Positions 13,026-21,174 of a stretch of 22,117 nt of DNA are shown here, piece by piece. This stretch comes from a virus. A model generated the notes under the pieces. It worked only from the letters and a program-made list of their open reading frames with translations. It made no database searches and was not told the DNA's origin. The stretch lies in the IMG/VR virus record IMGVR_UViG_3300037247_000478, positions 1 to 22,117 of that record; one strand, written 5' to 3'. Each line of letters starts with the position of its first letter. The first letter of the stretch is position 1. The translations under genes were made by a program, and so were the position numbers.

Positions 13026-14530
13026 TGTGGTAAATCCTGATACGTTAAAACAATACCTGTAATATAAAGAGGTATTTTGCTATAAAATTCAATTTTTGGA
13101 ATTATATTTCTTCCTCTAAGTACTCCCAATCTTCTAAATATAACTCGCTTTTGAAAGTCTGATGTATTGCCTACTGAAACTTTTCTAATGTTCCCATACG
13201 TCTTCCCGCCATCTCTTGAAAGACTCAAAAATAATTGAGGTTGTTGAGATGGATCGGTTACCGGAACTGGTGGATCTATTAATCCAGTTACCATCACCAC
13301 TTCAAATCTATCTATTCGAATGCGCTTGTGACCTTCGGTTTCAATCAATGGACCAAACAATACATTCTTAATTAACTCACCATCATAAGTGCTGAACAAA
13401 TAGGAAAGCTCATAAAGCCTTTGATCTAAATAGCTCCCAATATAATGCTTTCTAGTAAAATAAAAATGGGTGCTTGCAATATGTCTATCACCGGCAGTCG
13501 TTTGTAATTCATGCCAACTTCCCATTTGTCGTGGAGTCGTATCAGGAAAGACATAAACGAATGTTTTATTGTCGGTTGAAAAACTTAGTTGATAAAAAAT
13601 AAGTCCATTTTCTTTGTAAAGAAGCGCTTGTGCATCTTCGATAGTTGTTAATTCTTGTAATGCTAAATCCATTGCCGGTGTACTTATCTTTTGAGGGAGT
13701 GTACCTTCGATCATTTGAATGCCACTTACACCACTACTATCATTCGAAATATAAAACATTAGTTCAAAAGCTTCTTTTAAACTTCCTCTCGCTGCTAACC
13801 CATGCTCTATCAAAATAGAGGTATCTTTAATAAAGGGGAATGGCACAACGCCAGGTGGATTAACTAACACCACTGGATTACTCCATACCTGAGTCGTTAG
13901 ATTTCCGAATATAAAGAGTCGCTCATGAAGAGCGCGACAACCTACTAGTATTGAGCCTGCACCTGTAAAAACTACACTATCTAGTGTTGCCCAATCTTTT
14001 GCACTATTGGGTTGTGATACATGCCATTTATTGGTTGTTGGATCTACGACAATTAAAAAATTATTGAGATTGGTAATATCAACTGGTAATATACCTATGC
14101 CTGGCCCAGGTTGTGGAAAAGGAGGGCCGCCAAAAAATATCTGACTAAAAGTTGCCCCTGCAATATCCCATCGCCACCCTGCTGTTCCATCGACAAAAAC
14201 AACTTCTTTCTCATTAGAACTAACGCCAACATATCCAGAAGTCGTTCCAATCGTTCCTAAAACAGTTTCAGCCAAAATGGTATTAAGTTCTATAACTTCA
14301 TTTCCGACAACAATATAACTAAATCCTTTGTCTTCTCTTACAAAACCCGCTCGATGTGCATCGGATGCCGTAATATCTTTAGCAAATTTATGACCGGATG
14401 CTGGGATGATTGTTTTTTTCTGAGTAATTGGATCCATAGATTGATATGAATTAATAGATCGCGTGCTGTCAATTTGACTGTCTCGCAATTTATTATAAAA
14501 ACCACCTATGTCATATCGTTTGATTGTCAT
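13022..14530 (-). CDS. P22 gp10-like packaged-DNA stabilization / tail hub protein (502 aa)
   Basis: Beta-rich protein of about the length of P22 gp10 (472 aa). Typical segments are GFVREDKGFSYIVVGNEV near the N-terminus, 'ALHERLFIFGNLTTQVWSNP' in the middle, 'TPRQMGSWHELQTTAGDRHI', and 'LSLSRDGGKTYGNIRKVSVG' followed by RLGVLRGRNIIPKIEF near the end. This family forms the hub below the gp4 ring that plugs the portal after packaging. The gene follows the gp4-like gene by 1 nt and precedes candidate ejection proteins, exactly the P22 order. Its ribosome-binding site is weak, so coupling to gp4 translation is likely. Confidence 0.85.
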   Translation of the reverse strand: MTIKRYDIGGFYNKLRDSQIDSTRSINSYQSMDPITQKKTIIPASGHKFAKDITASDAHRAGFVREDKGFSYIVVGNEVIELNTILAETVLGTIGTTSGYVGVSSNEKEVVFVDGTAGWRWDIAGATFSQIFFGGPPFPQPGPGIGILPVDITNLNNFLIVVDPTTNKWHVSQPNSAKDWATLDSVVFTGAGSILVGCRALHERLFIFGNLTTQVWSNPVVLVNPPGVVPFPFIKDTSILIEHGLAARGSLKEAFELMFYISNDSSGVSGIQMIEGTLPQKISTPAMDLALQELTTIEDAQALLYKENGLIFYQLSFSTDNKTFVYVFPDTTPRQMGSWHELQTTAGDRHIASTHFYFTRKHYIGSYLDQRLYELSYLFSTYDGELIKNVLFGPLIETEGHKRIRIDRFEVVMVTGLIDPPVPVTDPSQQPQLFLSLSRDGGKTYGNIRKVSVGNTSDFQKRVIFRRLGVLRGRNIIPKIEFYSKIPLYITGIVLTYQDLPQ

Positions 14531-14531
14531 A

Positions 14532-15278
14532 TTAACCGGCCAAAATGGGCAATCCTAATCCGTTGTATCTGTCGTTCTTACGTCCTACCGTATTAATAGG
14601 TCGTGATGTCAGGTCAATATCATTACCACTCATTCGTTCATTTTCCATTTTCTGATATTCATCTTCCGTTTTATCCGTCCAGGTTCCGCCAGGGAAAAAA
14701 TTTAACAATTCCCTTGCTAACGCATAGCGCAAGAACCTTTGCTCTCCTAGAGGTACATTCGTAATGTTTTGACCACTTTCAAACTTGTCGAGATAAAACT
14801 TACCTCTTAATGTCATAAAATAAACGGATGCTGGGTCGGGATAGAGTCTTACTGTCGAAAACAGTTCGCTCTTTTCTAAAAGATAAGCTCCTGGTATTGT
14901 TCCTTCTTTTTCTAAAATGGTATGGTCAAAAAGATTCGTCCTTGTTATTTCTTGTAATGGCCAAACCACCGTTTGATTTGGATCAAATTTTAATTGCAAA
15001 TATTCAATCGAAACTAATCGGTTAGAAACTACATCCGGTGTAATCGATGGCTCATTCGAGAAAGTATATTCAGCCTGTCCTGGAACAGTCTGAAATTCTA
15101 TTTTTTTTACAAACGGGATGAGATAAGCATTCTGTGAATAACTATTAATTAAATCGTTAAGACGTCTTATTCCCTTTGTAATATAACGACCAGGAATAAC
15201 TTCATTATCATCAAACTCACCAATCATATCGTGAGCTTCTTCAACTAATTCATTAACCGTTTGATTAGTTTGCGTCAT
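14532..15278 (-). CDS. P22 gp4-like tail accessory (head-to-tail connector) protein (248 aa)
   Basis: The N-terminal helical block 'TVNELVEEAHDMIGEFDDNE' with 'GIRRLNDLINSYSQNAYLIP' is followed by the strand motif 'IEFQTVPGQAEYTF'. This is the usual beginning of gp4-type adaptors that bind below the portal ring. The helix 'GEQRFLRYALARELLNFFPG' near residue 190 fits too. P22 gp4 is shorter (166 aa), so this version has an insertion or extension in the middle (about 85-170). The start has a GGGAAT site only, and lies 22 nt after a three-hairpin array that may affect expression. Confidence 0.8.
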   Translation of the reverse strand: MTQTNQTVNELVEEAHDMIGEFDDNEVIPGRYITKGIRRLNDLINSYSQNAYLIPFVKKIEFQTVPGQAEYTFSNEPSITPDVVSNRLVSIEYLQLKFDPNQTVVWPLQEITRTNLFDHTILEKEGTIPGAYLLEKSELFSTVRLYPDPASVYFMTLRGKFYLDKFESGQNITNVPLGEQRFLRYALARELLNFFPGGTWTDKTEDEYQKMENERMSGNDIDLTSRPINTVGRKNDRYNGLGLPILAG

Positions 15279-15300
15279 CTATTTATTCCCAGTGGTAGAA

Positions 15301-15380
15301 TGGGGGCAAGATATCTCCTACCCCCAGCAACAGGTAAGATGTTTCCTACCCGCTTCTGGGGGTAATATGTCTCACCCCCA
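15301..15380 (-). other. Three tandem related hairpins between coat and gp4-like genes
   Basis: The 114-nt gap 15279-15392 holds three related inverted repeats spaced about 28 nt. Unit 1 is 15301-15326 (TGGGGG/CCCCCA arms). Unit 2 is 15331-15352 (GGTA/TACC, degenerate). Unit 3 is 15357-15380 (a perfect 7-bp stem TGGGGGT/ACCCCCA with a 10-nt loop). Loops share a core like AAGATATCTCCTA. In mRNA sense the array begins 12 nt after the coat stop. No U-run follows, so it is not a standard intrinsic terminator. It could attenuate, protect or process the coat transcript. Confidence 0.75.
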
Positions 15381-15392
15381 AACCTTAATCTC

Positions 15393-16586
15393 TTACGAGA
15401 TAAAACGTACTGCATACTGAGGATGCCACTTAAAGCCCATCAAGATATCAACACGGAAAATGTTGATGTCATTCTTGATATCACCTTGTCGTGCAATCCG
15501 CATAGAACACAGCGCTTTTTTATCGATAGCCACATGAGAATCACTGCCATAGATTTTCTCAAGAGGCGGCGAAACGATATCAAGCGATTTGCGCGTATAA
15601 CCCACACTCACATTGTGAGAAGCCAAGAATGTAACGGCTAAACCATCAGCCAACGGAATGCTTACATTTTGTCTTGGGTTAGTTGGATCGGAGATAATAG
15701 TCGGAGCAATAGGCACAGGCGCATCACCAGCACCATCAGACGTTACGTTAGCGGTAACGATGAAGTCCATTACTTGACTCGTATCTCGTCTGCCGATAGG
15801 TGTTACAGAATTAACCGTAGCTACTCTGAAAATATCACCTTCAGTCGCAACTAGAGTTGTGAATGGGAAACCCTTCATATTAATAACGGCACCGCTGCTG
15901 ACCGTTCCATCAATTAGAACGGAACCGCCAGGAGCACCCGCTACTTGTCTAGCCAATGCTTGCGCTTGATACATATCAAATATATCCAGATGGCCTAAAG
16001 CGCCGCGCTCTGAGATATCTTTATTCAACATGTCATTGAAGCTATTTTGCAAAGAGCCTTTTAAAGTAGAGGTATCAAAAGGATTAAGCGCCATGTATGA
16101 CATTTGGGTGGGCATCATTAGATACGTCATCTTTGCATTAACATTAGCTATAGCTTGATAAGTATTGATAGGAGCACCGGCAGTACCAGAAGTAAAATAA
16201 AGTTGAGTTCTTGCTTGTTCAGCAATATCAGTTTCAGCTTTAAATTTAAGTTCCTGAATCATGTCATCAATATAACGTTCTTTGAATTGTCCAATAGACA
16301 AAGTTAAATCTTTGGTATTGAACTCAATAGCTACATTATATTGATGTGCAATCGTAAGCGTTTCAAATTGCTCATCAGTTGCTTGTATAGAAGCAACACG
16401 ACCGTCATCAGCTCGGTAGTGATTTTGTTTGCGAATATCGACCGATTGCCCTCGCTTGTATGTATCGCGTCCAAATTCTCCTTCGAATTGACGATTGCCG
16501 CTCATCAAAAATGGGAGTTCGTCCTGAAATACTGCTAGAGCTAATTCAGTAACTGCTTTAGTGGTTAAAATAGTATTAGCTACCAT
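15393..16586 (-). CDS. Major capsid (coat) protein, P22 gp5-like (397 aa)
   Basis: The N-terminus 'MVANTILTTKAVTELALAVF' followed by QDELPFL is close to the P22-type coat family (HK97 fold). Conserved family-like stretches include 'RKQNHYRADDGR', 'TIAHQYNVAIEFNTKDLTLS' and 'FKERYIDDMIQELKFKAETD' (spine-helix region), and a C-terminal 'DILMGFKWHPQYAVRFIS'. P22 coat has 430 residues, so this one is slightly shorter; whether it keeps the inserted I-domain cannot be judged by eye. It assembles on the scaffold encoded just upstream. The start overlaps the scaffold stop (TAATG), with AAGGT upstream. It is followed by the hairpin array at 15301-15380. Confidence 0.92.
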   Translation of the reverse strand: MVANTILTTKAVTELALAVFQDELPFLMSGNRQFEGEFGRDTYKRGQSVDIRKQNHYRADDGRVASIQATDEQFETLTIAHQYNVAIEFNTKDLTLSIGQFKERYIDDMIQELKFKAETDIAEQARTQLYFTSGTAGAPINTYQAIANVNAKMTYLMMPTQMSYMALNPFDTSTLKGSLQNSFNDMLNKDISERGALGHLDIFDMYQAQALARQVAGAPGGSVLIDGTVSSGAVINMKGFPFTTLVATEGDIFRVATVNSVTPIGRRDTSQVMDFIVTANVTSDGAGDAPVPIAPTIISDPTNPRQNVSIPLADGLAVTFLASHNVSVGYTRKSLDIVSPPLEKIYGSDSHVAIDKKALCSMRIARQGDIKNDINIFRVDILMGFKWHPQYAVRFIS

Positions 16587-17449
16587 TATAGTGTACCTTC
16601 TCTTAATGCCGCTTTGTAATCTTGAGCCGACATTTCATTGGGAGATTTTGAGAAAGATGTCCCACCATTGCCACGTGAATGACTGATAGGATTAGGTGCG
16701 CCACTCTTTGTCCTCTTGCCCATTTTAGCGGCTAGTTGACGTGAGTATTTACCCATCTCTCTCGCCTGTTGTATTTTTGGTAAAGACTGTATGCGTTTCC
16801 AATCACTTCCCGAACAAATAGTACGAAGTACACTCGCGCCATTATCAAGCATCATTGCATTATCAAACATGCTTTCGTTAACTTTAAATATCCCGTTAAC
16901 TTGACCAACACATGGATCAACATCGTTATTACTTGCGTCTTGTAATGCCTGTAATTCTGAGGCTAATTCAAGTCGATTTGTTTGTAGCTCAGAAAGTTGT
17001 GCGTTTTGAGCTTTTTGCAATTTCGCTTGTTCTTTTTGTTGTTCCCGTTGATCCATAATTGCATTAATAATGGCAACTGGATCGTCTGGATCAACTTTCG
17101 CTGGTTCCTGTACTTGCTGTTGAGGTTGATTCGACACCGTTTGATTACTCATAAGCGAGCGCATCTGTGTTAACTCATTATTTAACGCTTGAGTTTCACG
17201 TTGATGCCTTTCGTTCATTTTCTTCTGCTGTCGCTTTAGCCTCTTCTTCATCCATTCCGGATCGGTTTCTTCTGTATCATCTTGACCAGACTCGTCAGAT
17301 TCGTGGGTTACATCTTCCTCAGCATCATCTTGAGTCTCTTCACCCATTTCTTCGTTGACAACTTCTGTATCGCCATCCATATCTTCTTGAGATACTTCTG
17401 TATTTTCTTCAATAGTTTCATCAGAAACACTTTGATTGTCTTTATTCAT
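16586..17449 (-). CDS. Scaffolding protein, P22 gp8-like (287 aa)
   Basis: I start at ATG 17449, which has AAAGG 7 nt upstream. The in-frame ATG at 17500 has none and would add an unlikely Arg/Trp/Cys prefix. The first about 65 residues are extremely acidic (Glu/Asp-rich), followed by basic helical stretches ('KKRLKRQQKKMNERHQRETQ'), a Gln-rich helical middle and a C-terminus ending 'SKSPNEMSAQDYKAALREGT'. Composition, length (P22 gp8 has 303 residues) and position directly before coat identify the scaffold. It guides procapsid assembly and exits on maturation. The leader contains a small inverted repeat (17495-17512). Confidence 0.88.
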   Translation of the reverse strand: MNKDNQSVSDETIEENTEVSQEDMDGDTEVVNEEMGEETQDDAEEDVTHESDESGQDDTEETDPEWMKKRLKRQQKKMNERHQRETQALNNELTQMRSLMSNQTVSNQPQQQVQEPAKVDPDDPVAIINAIMDQREQQKEQAKLQKAQNAQLSELQTNRLELASELQALQDASNNDVDPCVGQVNGIFKVNESMFDNAMMLDNGASVLRTICSGSDWKRIQSLPKIQQAREMGKYSRQLAAKMGKRTKSGAPNPISHSRGNGGTSFSKSPNEMSAQDYKAALREGTL

Positions 17450-17456
17450 AACTTTA

Positions 17457-17461
17457 CCTTT
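17457..17461 (-). promoter_or_regulatory. Ribosome-binding site that decides the scaffold start
   Basis: AAAGG on the - strand, 7 nt before ATG 17449. No comparable site precedes the upstream in-frame ATG at 17500. Confidence 0.6.
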
Positions 17462-17494
17462 ACACCAGACTATAAAAGGCCGTCTGTTTGCCCC

Positions 17495-17512
17495 CATCAA
17501 ATCAGCTTGATG
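17495..17512 (-). other. Inverted repeat in the scaffold gene leader
   Basis: CATCAA (17495-17500) and TTGATG (17507-17512) are perfect complements with a 6-nt loop, in the 71-nt stretch between the portal stop and the scaffold ATG. The stem is short and may be chance; a role in scaffold translation control is only a possibility. Confidence 0.3.
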
Positions 17513-17520
17513 TTCGCTAT

Positions 17521-19620
17521 CTATAAAGCTTTTTCTGTACTAGCAATAAGCTTGTTTAGATCCGCTTGATAATTCATATTTGATTTATGAATCTCTGCGT
17601 GAATTTTGCCTGCATCAATAGCACTCTTTCCTTGTTGCGCCTCCATATCTGCCGCTAACTTAATAGCGTCAAAATGCAATTGTCTGTTTTTTGCAGCATC
17701 TTCGATTTGTAATGCTCTTTCTTTAAAAGCTCTCTCTTTGTCGGCTTCTTGAGTCTTTTGTTGCTCAATTAATAATTGTGGATCGGGAGGTGGAGGGGGA
17801 GGCGGTGCAGGGACACGACCGGCCTCCTTATCTTGTATGGGTTGAGGTACAAGTGACTTCAACCTTTCCACCAGTTGCTGTCGATTGCCTATATCGATGT
17901 TGTCAGCAACTAAATCAGCGACCAACGGGAATATTTGAGGATTAGTTCCTACCAATCCTATTAATATCTTCAAGTATTCTTGTTTCTGTAACTCATAACT
18001 TGGTCCCACCTCAATGATGACGTGGTATTCCCCTTTGGTCATATCATTTTGAACTGTATTATCTTCTTGTGGAACATTAATCCCTTCTTGTGTTTGTTCA
18101 CCATCTTGCTTCGTCAACATCACATTTCTAGTCGTGTCGTATAGCTTTGGAATAAGACTTAAGATGATTTGGCCGATTTCTTCCATTGCACGAACCAAAT
18201 TATCTTGGAAAATATAAGAAGCGACTGAACCTTCTCTAATTCGATTTGCAATTGCTATTCCGCTTTCTGCGCCATTAAAACTCGTTGCATTATTACGATT
18301 AAGGTTTGGATCGGTTCCCATCGATTGTTGTAAATCAACTATCAACTGTTGATAAGTATTTGATAATGACTGTGGAACTTCGGACGGAGGAATGGATTGT
18401 GGGCGCGATCCATCGCGCTGGGTGTTATATTGTAGTATTCCTTGTACGTTAGACGGCATTTTCCACTGTTGAGTAAATCCCTTTATCATCTCAGGCGTGC
18501 CGGTCCACGTTTCACGTCGTCCCTTTTGAAGCGCATCAGCTATTTCAACGGCACAATAATTTAAGAATCGTTGAATGTCTCTAGCATGATAAACGAATGA
18601 TTGTGTATGTTGACGTCCTTTACTGTAATAGCTATCTCCATCCACAAAGACCATTGGCATCTTTTTTGACGGCCACTCCCATCGCTCTAATACTTTATGA
18701 CCAATTAGCTTATAACAATAAACTTTGTAATCATCGACTTCTCGTTTATCAGCAATATCAGCTAATATTTTCTCATTGATATCATTGACGCCCAGTTGAG
18801 TATTGAGATCGACATGCGCTTGAGCGATCTCTTTTTGCCGCTGTTCATACTCATCTTTGAACATCGTTGTATTATCTGTAAGTTTGTACAGTGTTCTCTT
18901 TTTGTACTCACGCTTGTAATAATAAACGAGTGTTATTTGATCTTTGTCATACCATAAAAAATCGCCTTGATTCTCAAAACTAGGATAAGAGGGTGCCGTG
19001 GGTGGAACGTCAGGATATTCACGTTCAAAATCTGTCTTGTTAATGCTCTTATAGTAACCACAATATTTACTATCTGATTTTGTCGGTTTTTCTGCTTTAA
19101 CGTCAAAGAATGCCATCTCAAAAGGAACTGAATCGATGAAAGGCCGCTGGTCAAAACTACGTTCATCGACATAATCAGTTTTAATCATTAAGGCACCGAA
19201 ACCAGACGTTAAGGCATTTTCAAAGGCTCTTGCGTAGGCTAACTTTGCTTGTGAATCATAAGAGATGGTTCTAATGAGATTTTGAAGTAAATTGATTTTC
19301 TTTTGGTTGGCAATCAATGCTTGTTCGTCATCAGAGCTGACGAAATCTTTTGCCATGACTTTGATTTGTGGATCGATGCTGCGCTGCTGCCCAGTTATCT
19401 TTCTGATAGCACCGTGAATCTTGTTGATTTGAATTTCAGGTTTATTAAGAGTGGCGAACTGAGTTGACTCGGCTTCCGTCCACTGCGATTCATAGACGAA
19501 CTCTTTGTCATCTTGACCAACTTTGATATTTCCGCCAAATACGTCAAACCAGTCACCAATATTCTGGTGAGCTTCTTCGAGTATCTCGCGTTCTTTACTT
19601 TCGTCTATAGTAACCGTCAT
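17521..19620 (-). CDS. Portal protein, P22 gp1-like (699 aa)
   Basis: Length is close to P22 portal (725 aa). Diagnostic stretches: 'PEIQINKIHGAIRKITGQQR' (61-80), 'NALTSGFGALMIKTDYVDER' (135-154), 'YCGYYKSINKTDFEREYPD' (187-205) and 'NGAESGIAIANRIREGSVAS' in the C-terminal half. Residues 604-614 are a proline run (seven Pro in a row), followed by about 80 residues of Gln/Lys/Ala-rich helix, as expected for the barrel/crown region. The portal forms the dodecameric DNA channel at one capsid vertex and docks terminase. Its ATG lies 26 nt inside the terminase gene, with a rather distant AAAGGG site. Confidence 0.93.
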   Translation of the reverse strand: MTVTIDESKEREILEEAHQNIGDWFDVFGGNIKVGQDDKEFVYESQWTEAESTQFATLNKPEIQINKIHGAIRKITGQQRSIDPQIKVMAKDFVSSDDEQALIANQKKINLLQNLIRTISYDSQAKLAYARAFENALTSGFGALMIKTDYVDERSFDQRPFIDSVPFEMAFFDVKAEKPTKSDSKYCGYYKSINKTDFEREYPDVPPTAPSYPSFENQGDFLWYDKDQITLVYYYKREYKKRTLYKLTDNTTMFKDEYEQRQKEIAQAHVDLNTQLGVNDINEKILADIADKREVDDYKVYCYKLIGHKVLERWEWPSKKMPMVFVDGDSYYSKGRQHTQSFVYHARDIQRFLNYCAVEIADALQKGRRETWTGTPEMIKGFTQQWKMPSNVQGILQYNTQRDGSRPQSIPPSEVPQSLSNTYQQLIVDLQQSMGTDPNLNRNNATSFNGAESGIAIANRIREGSVASYIFQDNLVRAMEEIGQIILSLIPKLYDTTRNVMLTKQDGEQTQEGINVPQEDNTVQNDMTKGEYHVIIEVGPSYELQKQEYLKILIGLVGTNPQIFPLVADLVADNIDIGNRQQLVERLKSLVPQPIQDKEAGRVPAPPPPPPPDPQLLIEQQKTQEADKERAFKERALQIEDAAKNRQLHFDAIKLAADMEAQQGKSAIDAGKIHAEIHKSNMNYQADLNKLIASTEKAL

Positions 19621-21166
19621 TGACTAAACGAAACCCTTTCACTTCTTCATAAGAAGTGCTCGCTTGTCCCTGACTCTTTACATAAGACTCAAATAACATC
19701 ATGCACACATATTGATGTGCGTCATGAGGATGTGAAAATTCATTTTTATCTGGCACTTCGGTGTAGGCATCACCGTCACGCCTAAGAACCTTCTTATAAC
19801 AATACTTTCCGATAAATCCTTTACGAATAACATTACAATTACGTCTATTTAACACAAAAGCCGGGTTGCCGTCAACCAATCTGTTTAAAGTATATTCAAC
19901 CGATGCTAAACGTCGTGCTATCGAATTAGACCATGCTGGCTTAACAATCTCTTGAGTAAAATATTTATCGAGCACCTCAATGCAACTTTTCTCATCAGTA
20001 TCGTTCTTTTTGCTACCCGATGGATCGCAAGTCACCATCTCAATTTCATATCCATTAAAGTGCTTATTGAGATACGGCATCACAATATTATCTAAGAAGT
20101 CCTCTAATCCTGTATTATCACTCGTAAACTCATTTAACATAATCAATTGACCACTGGGCAACATTTGCTCAACAACGCAAGCAGGGGTACGTCCGAAATC
20201 GAAACCGAGAACCAGCGGTACTTCTTCAACAGGTTTTATCTCATGCGATGAATGAATATCGTCATTGTATGTTTTATAGACTGGCTTGTCGTGAGATACA
20301 ATTCCCCATTGGCCCATGCAGTATACTTTAATCCATTCTTTCGATGTGCCATGCGTCATCCGCATATAATATTTATTTCCAAGACGCTCATAGTTGTCTG
20401 CAAAGATATTAGGCTCATACGTTCCATCTTCATGCTCAATTAATCCTGCCGGCTGTTTGAATAAGTTGTGCTGTTCTATTTTCTGCTTTTCAAACATATC
20501 ATAGATCCATGACTCCTCCGGAGGTGGATTAGTATCAGCAATAATTCCTGTCCAATACGGTTCGCCTTCTCCTTCTGGCCACGGATAGCGACCAATACGA
20601 CCTTTTAAGTCACTGAGAATGTATGAGCGAAGTTCTGATAACTCATTGAGATATGCGCCTGTTAACTCTAAGGACAAAAGCTTACGTCTAGCATTCTCTA
20701 AGTCGAGCGGAAGAAAGATAAGGCGCAATTCAACGACACCATGCCCATCGTTGAAGGTATGAGTATATTCTAAGTTGGGTTTTTGATGGTGGTTAATGAT
20801 TCCGAGTCCTGTAGACCATTTAAACCACGACTCAAGCGTAGTTGACATAAGTTCACCGGTCGTATTCCGTATGACTGCAAATTTAGATCTTCGGATGCCA
20901 TCCGGCGAATGTGGCATTGATACTGCGCGGATAACGACTTCGTTAAGACAGGCTGTAGTTTTTCCTGACCCAAACGGCCCAAGAATGAGTCGAACATCTG
21001 CATTAGAAACATGGAATAGTTCTCCTGTTTTAGTCGGTTTGTAGATTAAGTCGCCATCGTCAGTATGATATGTCAGATTATAACCATCGACCGTGATGTG
21101 GTTTTGAGAAGTATAATTGAGCTGTTCGTTGATTTGTTTAATGTCTTTGTAGTATGAGCCTAGCAT
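19595..21166 (-). CDS. terL: Terminase large subunit (DNA-packaging ATPase/nuclease, 523 aa)
   Basis: Walker A GPFGSGKTT at residues 63-71 and a Walker B-like LELTGAYLNEL with catalytic Glu175 form the ATPase motor. IIADTNPPPEE (208-218) is the coupling-motif region. The C-terminal RNase H-like nuclease shows LGFDFG (Asp323), VTCDPSG (Asp381) and HPHDAHQY (Asp482) as its acidic metal-binding residues. The enzyme cuts the concatemer and pumps DNA into the procapsid through the portal encoded next. The start has no clear Shine-Dalgarno site; it lies 8 nt after the previous stop, so translation may depend on coupling. No convincing small subunit gene is directly visible upstream. Confidence 0.95.
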   Translation of the reverse strand: MLGSYYKDIKQINEQLNYTSQNHITVDGYNLTYHTDDGDLIYKPTKTGELFHVSNADVRLILGPFGSGKTTACLNEVVIRAVSMPHSPDGIRRSKFAVIRNTTGELMSTTLESWFKWSTGLGIINHHQKPNLEYTHTFNDGHGVVELRLIFLPLDLENARRKLLSLELTGAYLNELSELRSYILSDLKGRIGRYPWPEGEGEPYWTGIIADTNPPPEESWIYDMFEKQKIEQHNLFKQPAGLIEHEDGTYEPNIFADNYERLGNKYYMRMTHGTSKEWIKVYCMGQWGIVSHDKPVYKTYNDDIHSSHEIKPVEEVPLVLGFDFGRTPACVVEQMLPSGQLIMLNEFTSDNTGLEDFLDNIVMPYLNKHFNGYEIEMVTCDPSGSKKNDTDEKSCIEVLDKYFTQEIVKPAWSNSIARRLASVEYTLNRLVDGNPAFVLNRRNCNVIRKGFIGKYCYKKVLRRDGDAYTEVPDKNEFSHPHDAHQYVCMMLFESYVKSQGQASTSYEEVKGFRLVNDGYYRRK

Positions 21167-21174
21167 TGCATTGC

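Noticed and set aside
15301-15380. CRISPR-like array in the three repeat units after the coat gene
   Set aside because: Only three short imperfect units, with no distinct spacers and no cas genes; the hairpins themselves are the repeats.
16583-16592. TATAAT-like -10 sequence on the - strand at the coat gene start
   Set aside because: It is formed by the overlapping scaffold stop and coat start codons (TAATG), has no -35 or extended -10 partner and lies too close to the ATG.
17450-17500. Longer scaffold protein starting at ATG 17500
   Set aside because: No ribosome-binding site; the added residues are basic and aromatic, unlike the acidic scaffold N-terminus; ATG 17449 has AAAGG.
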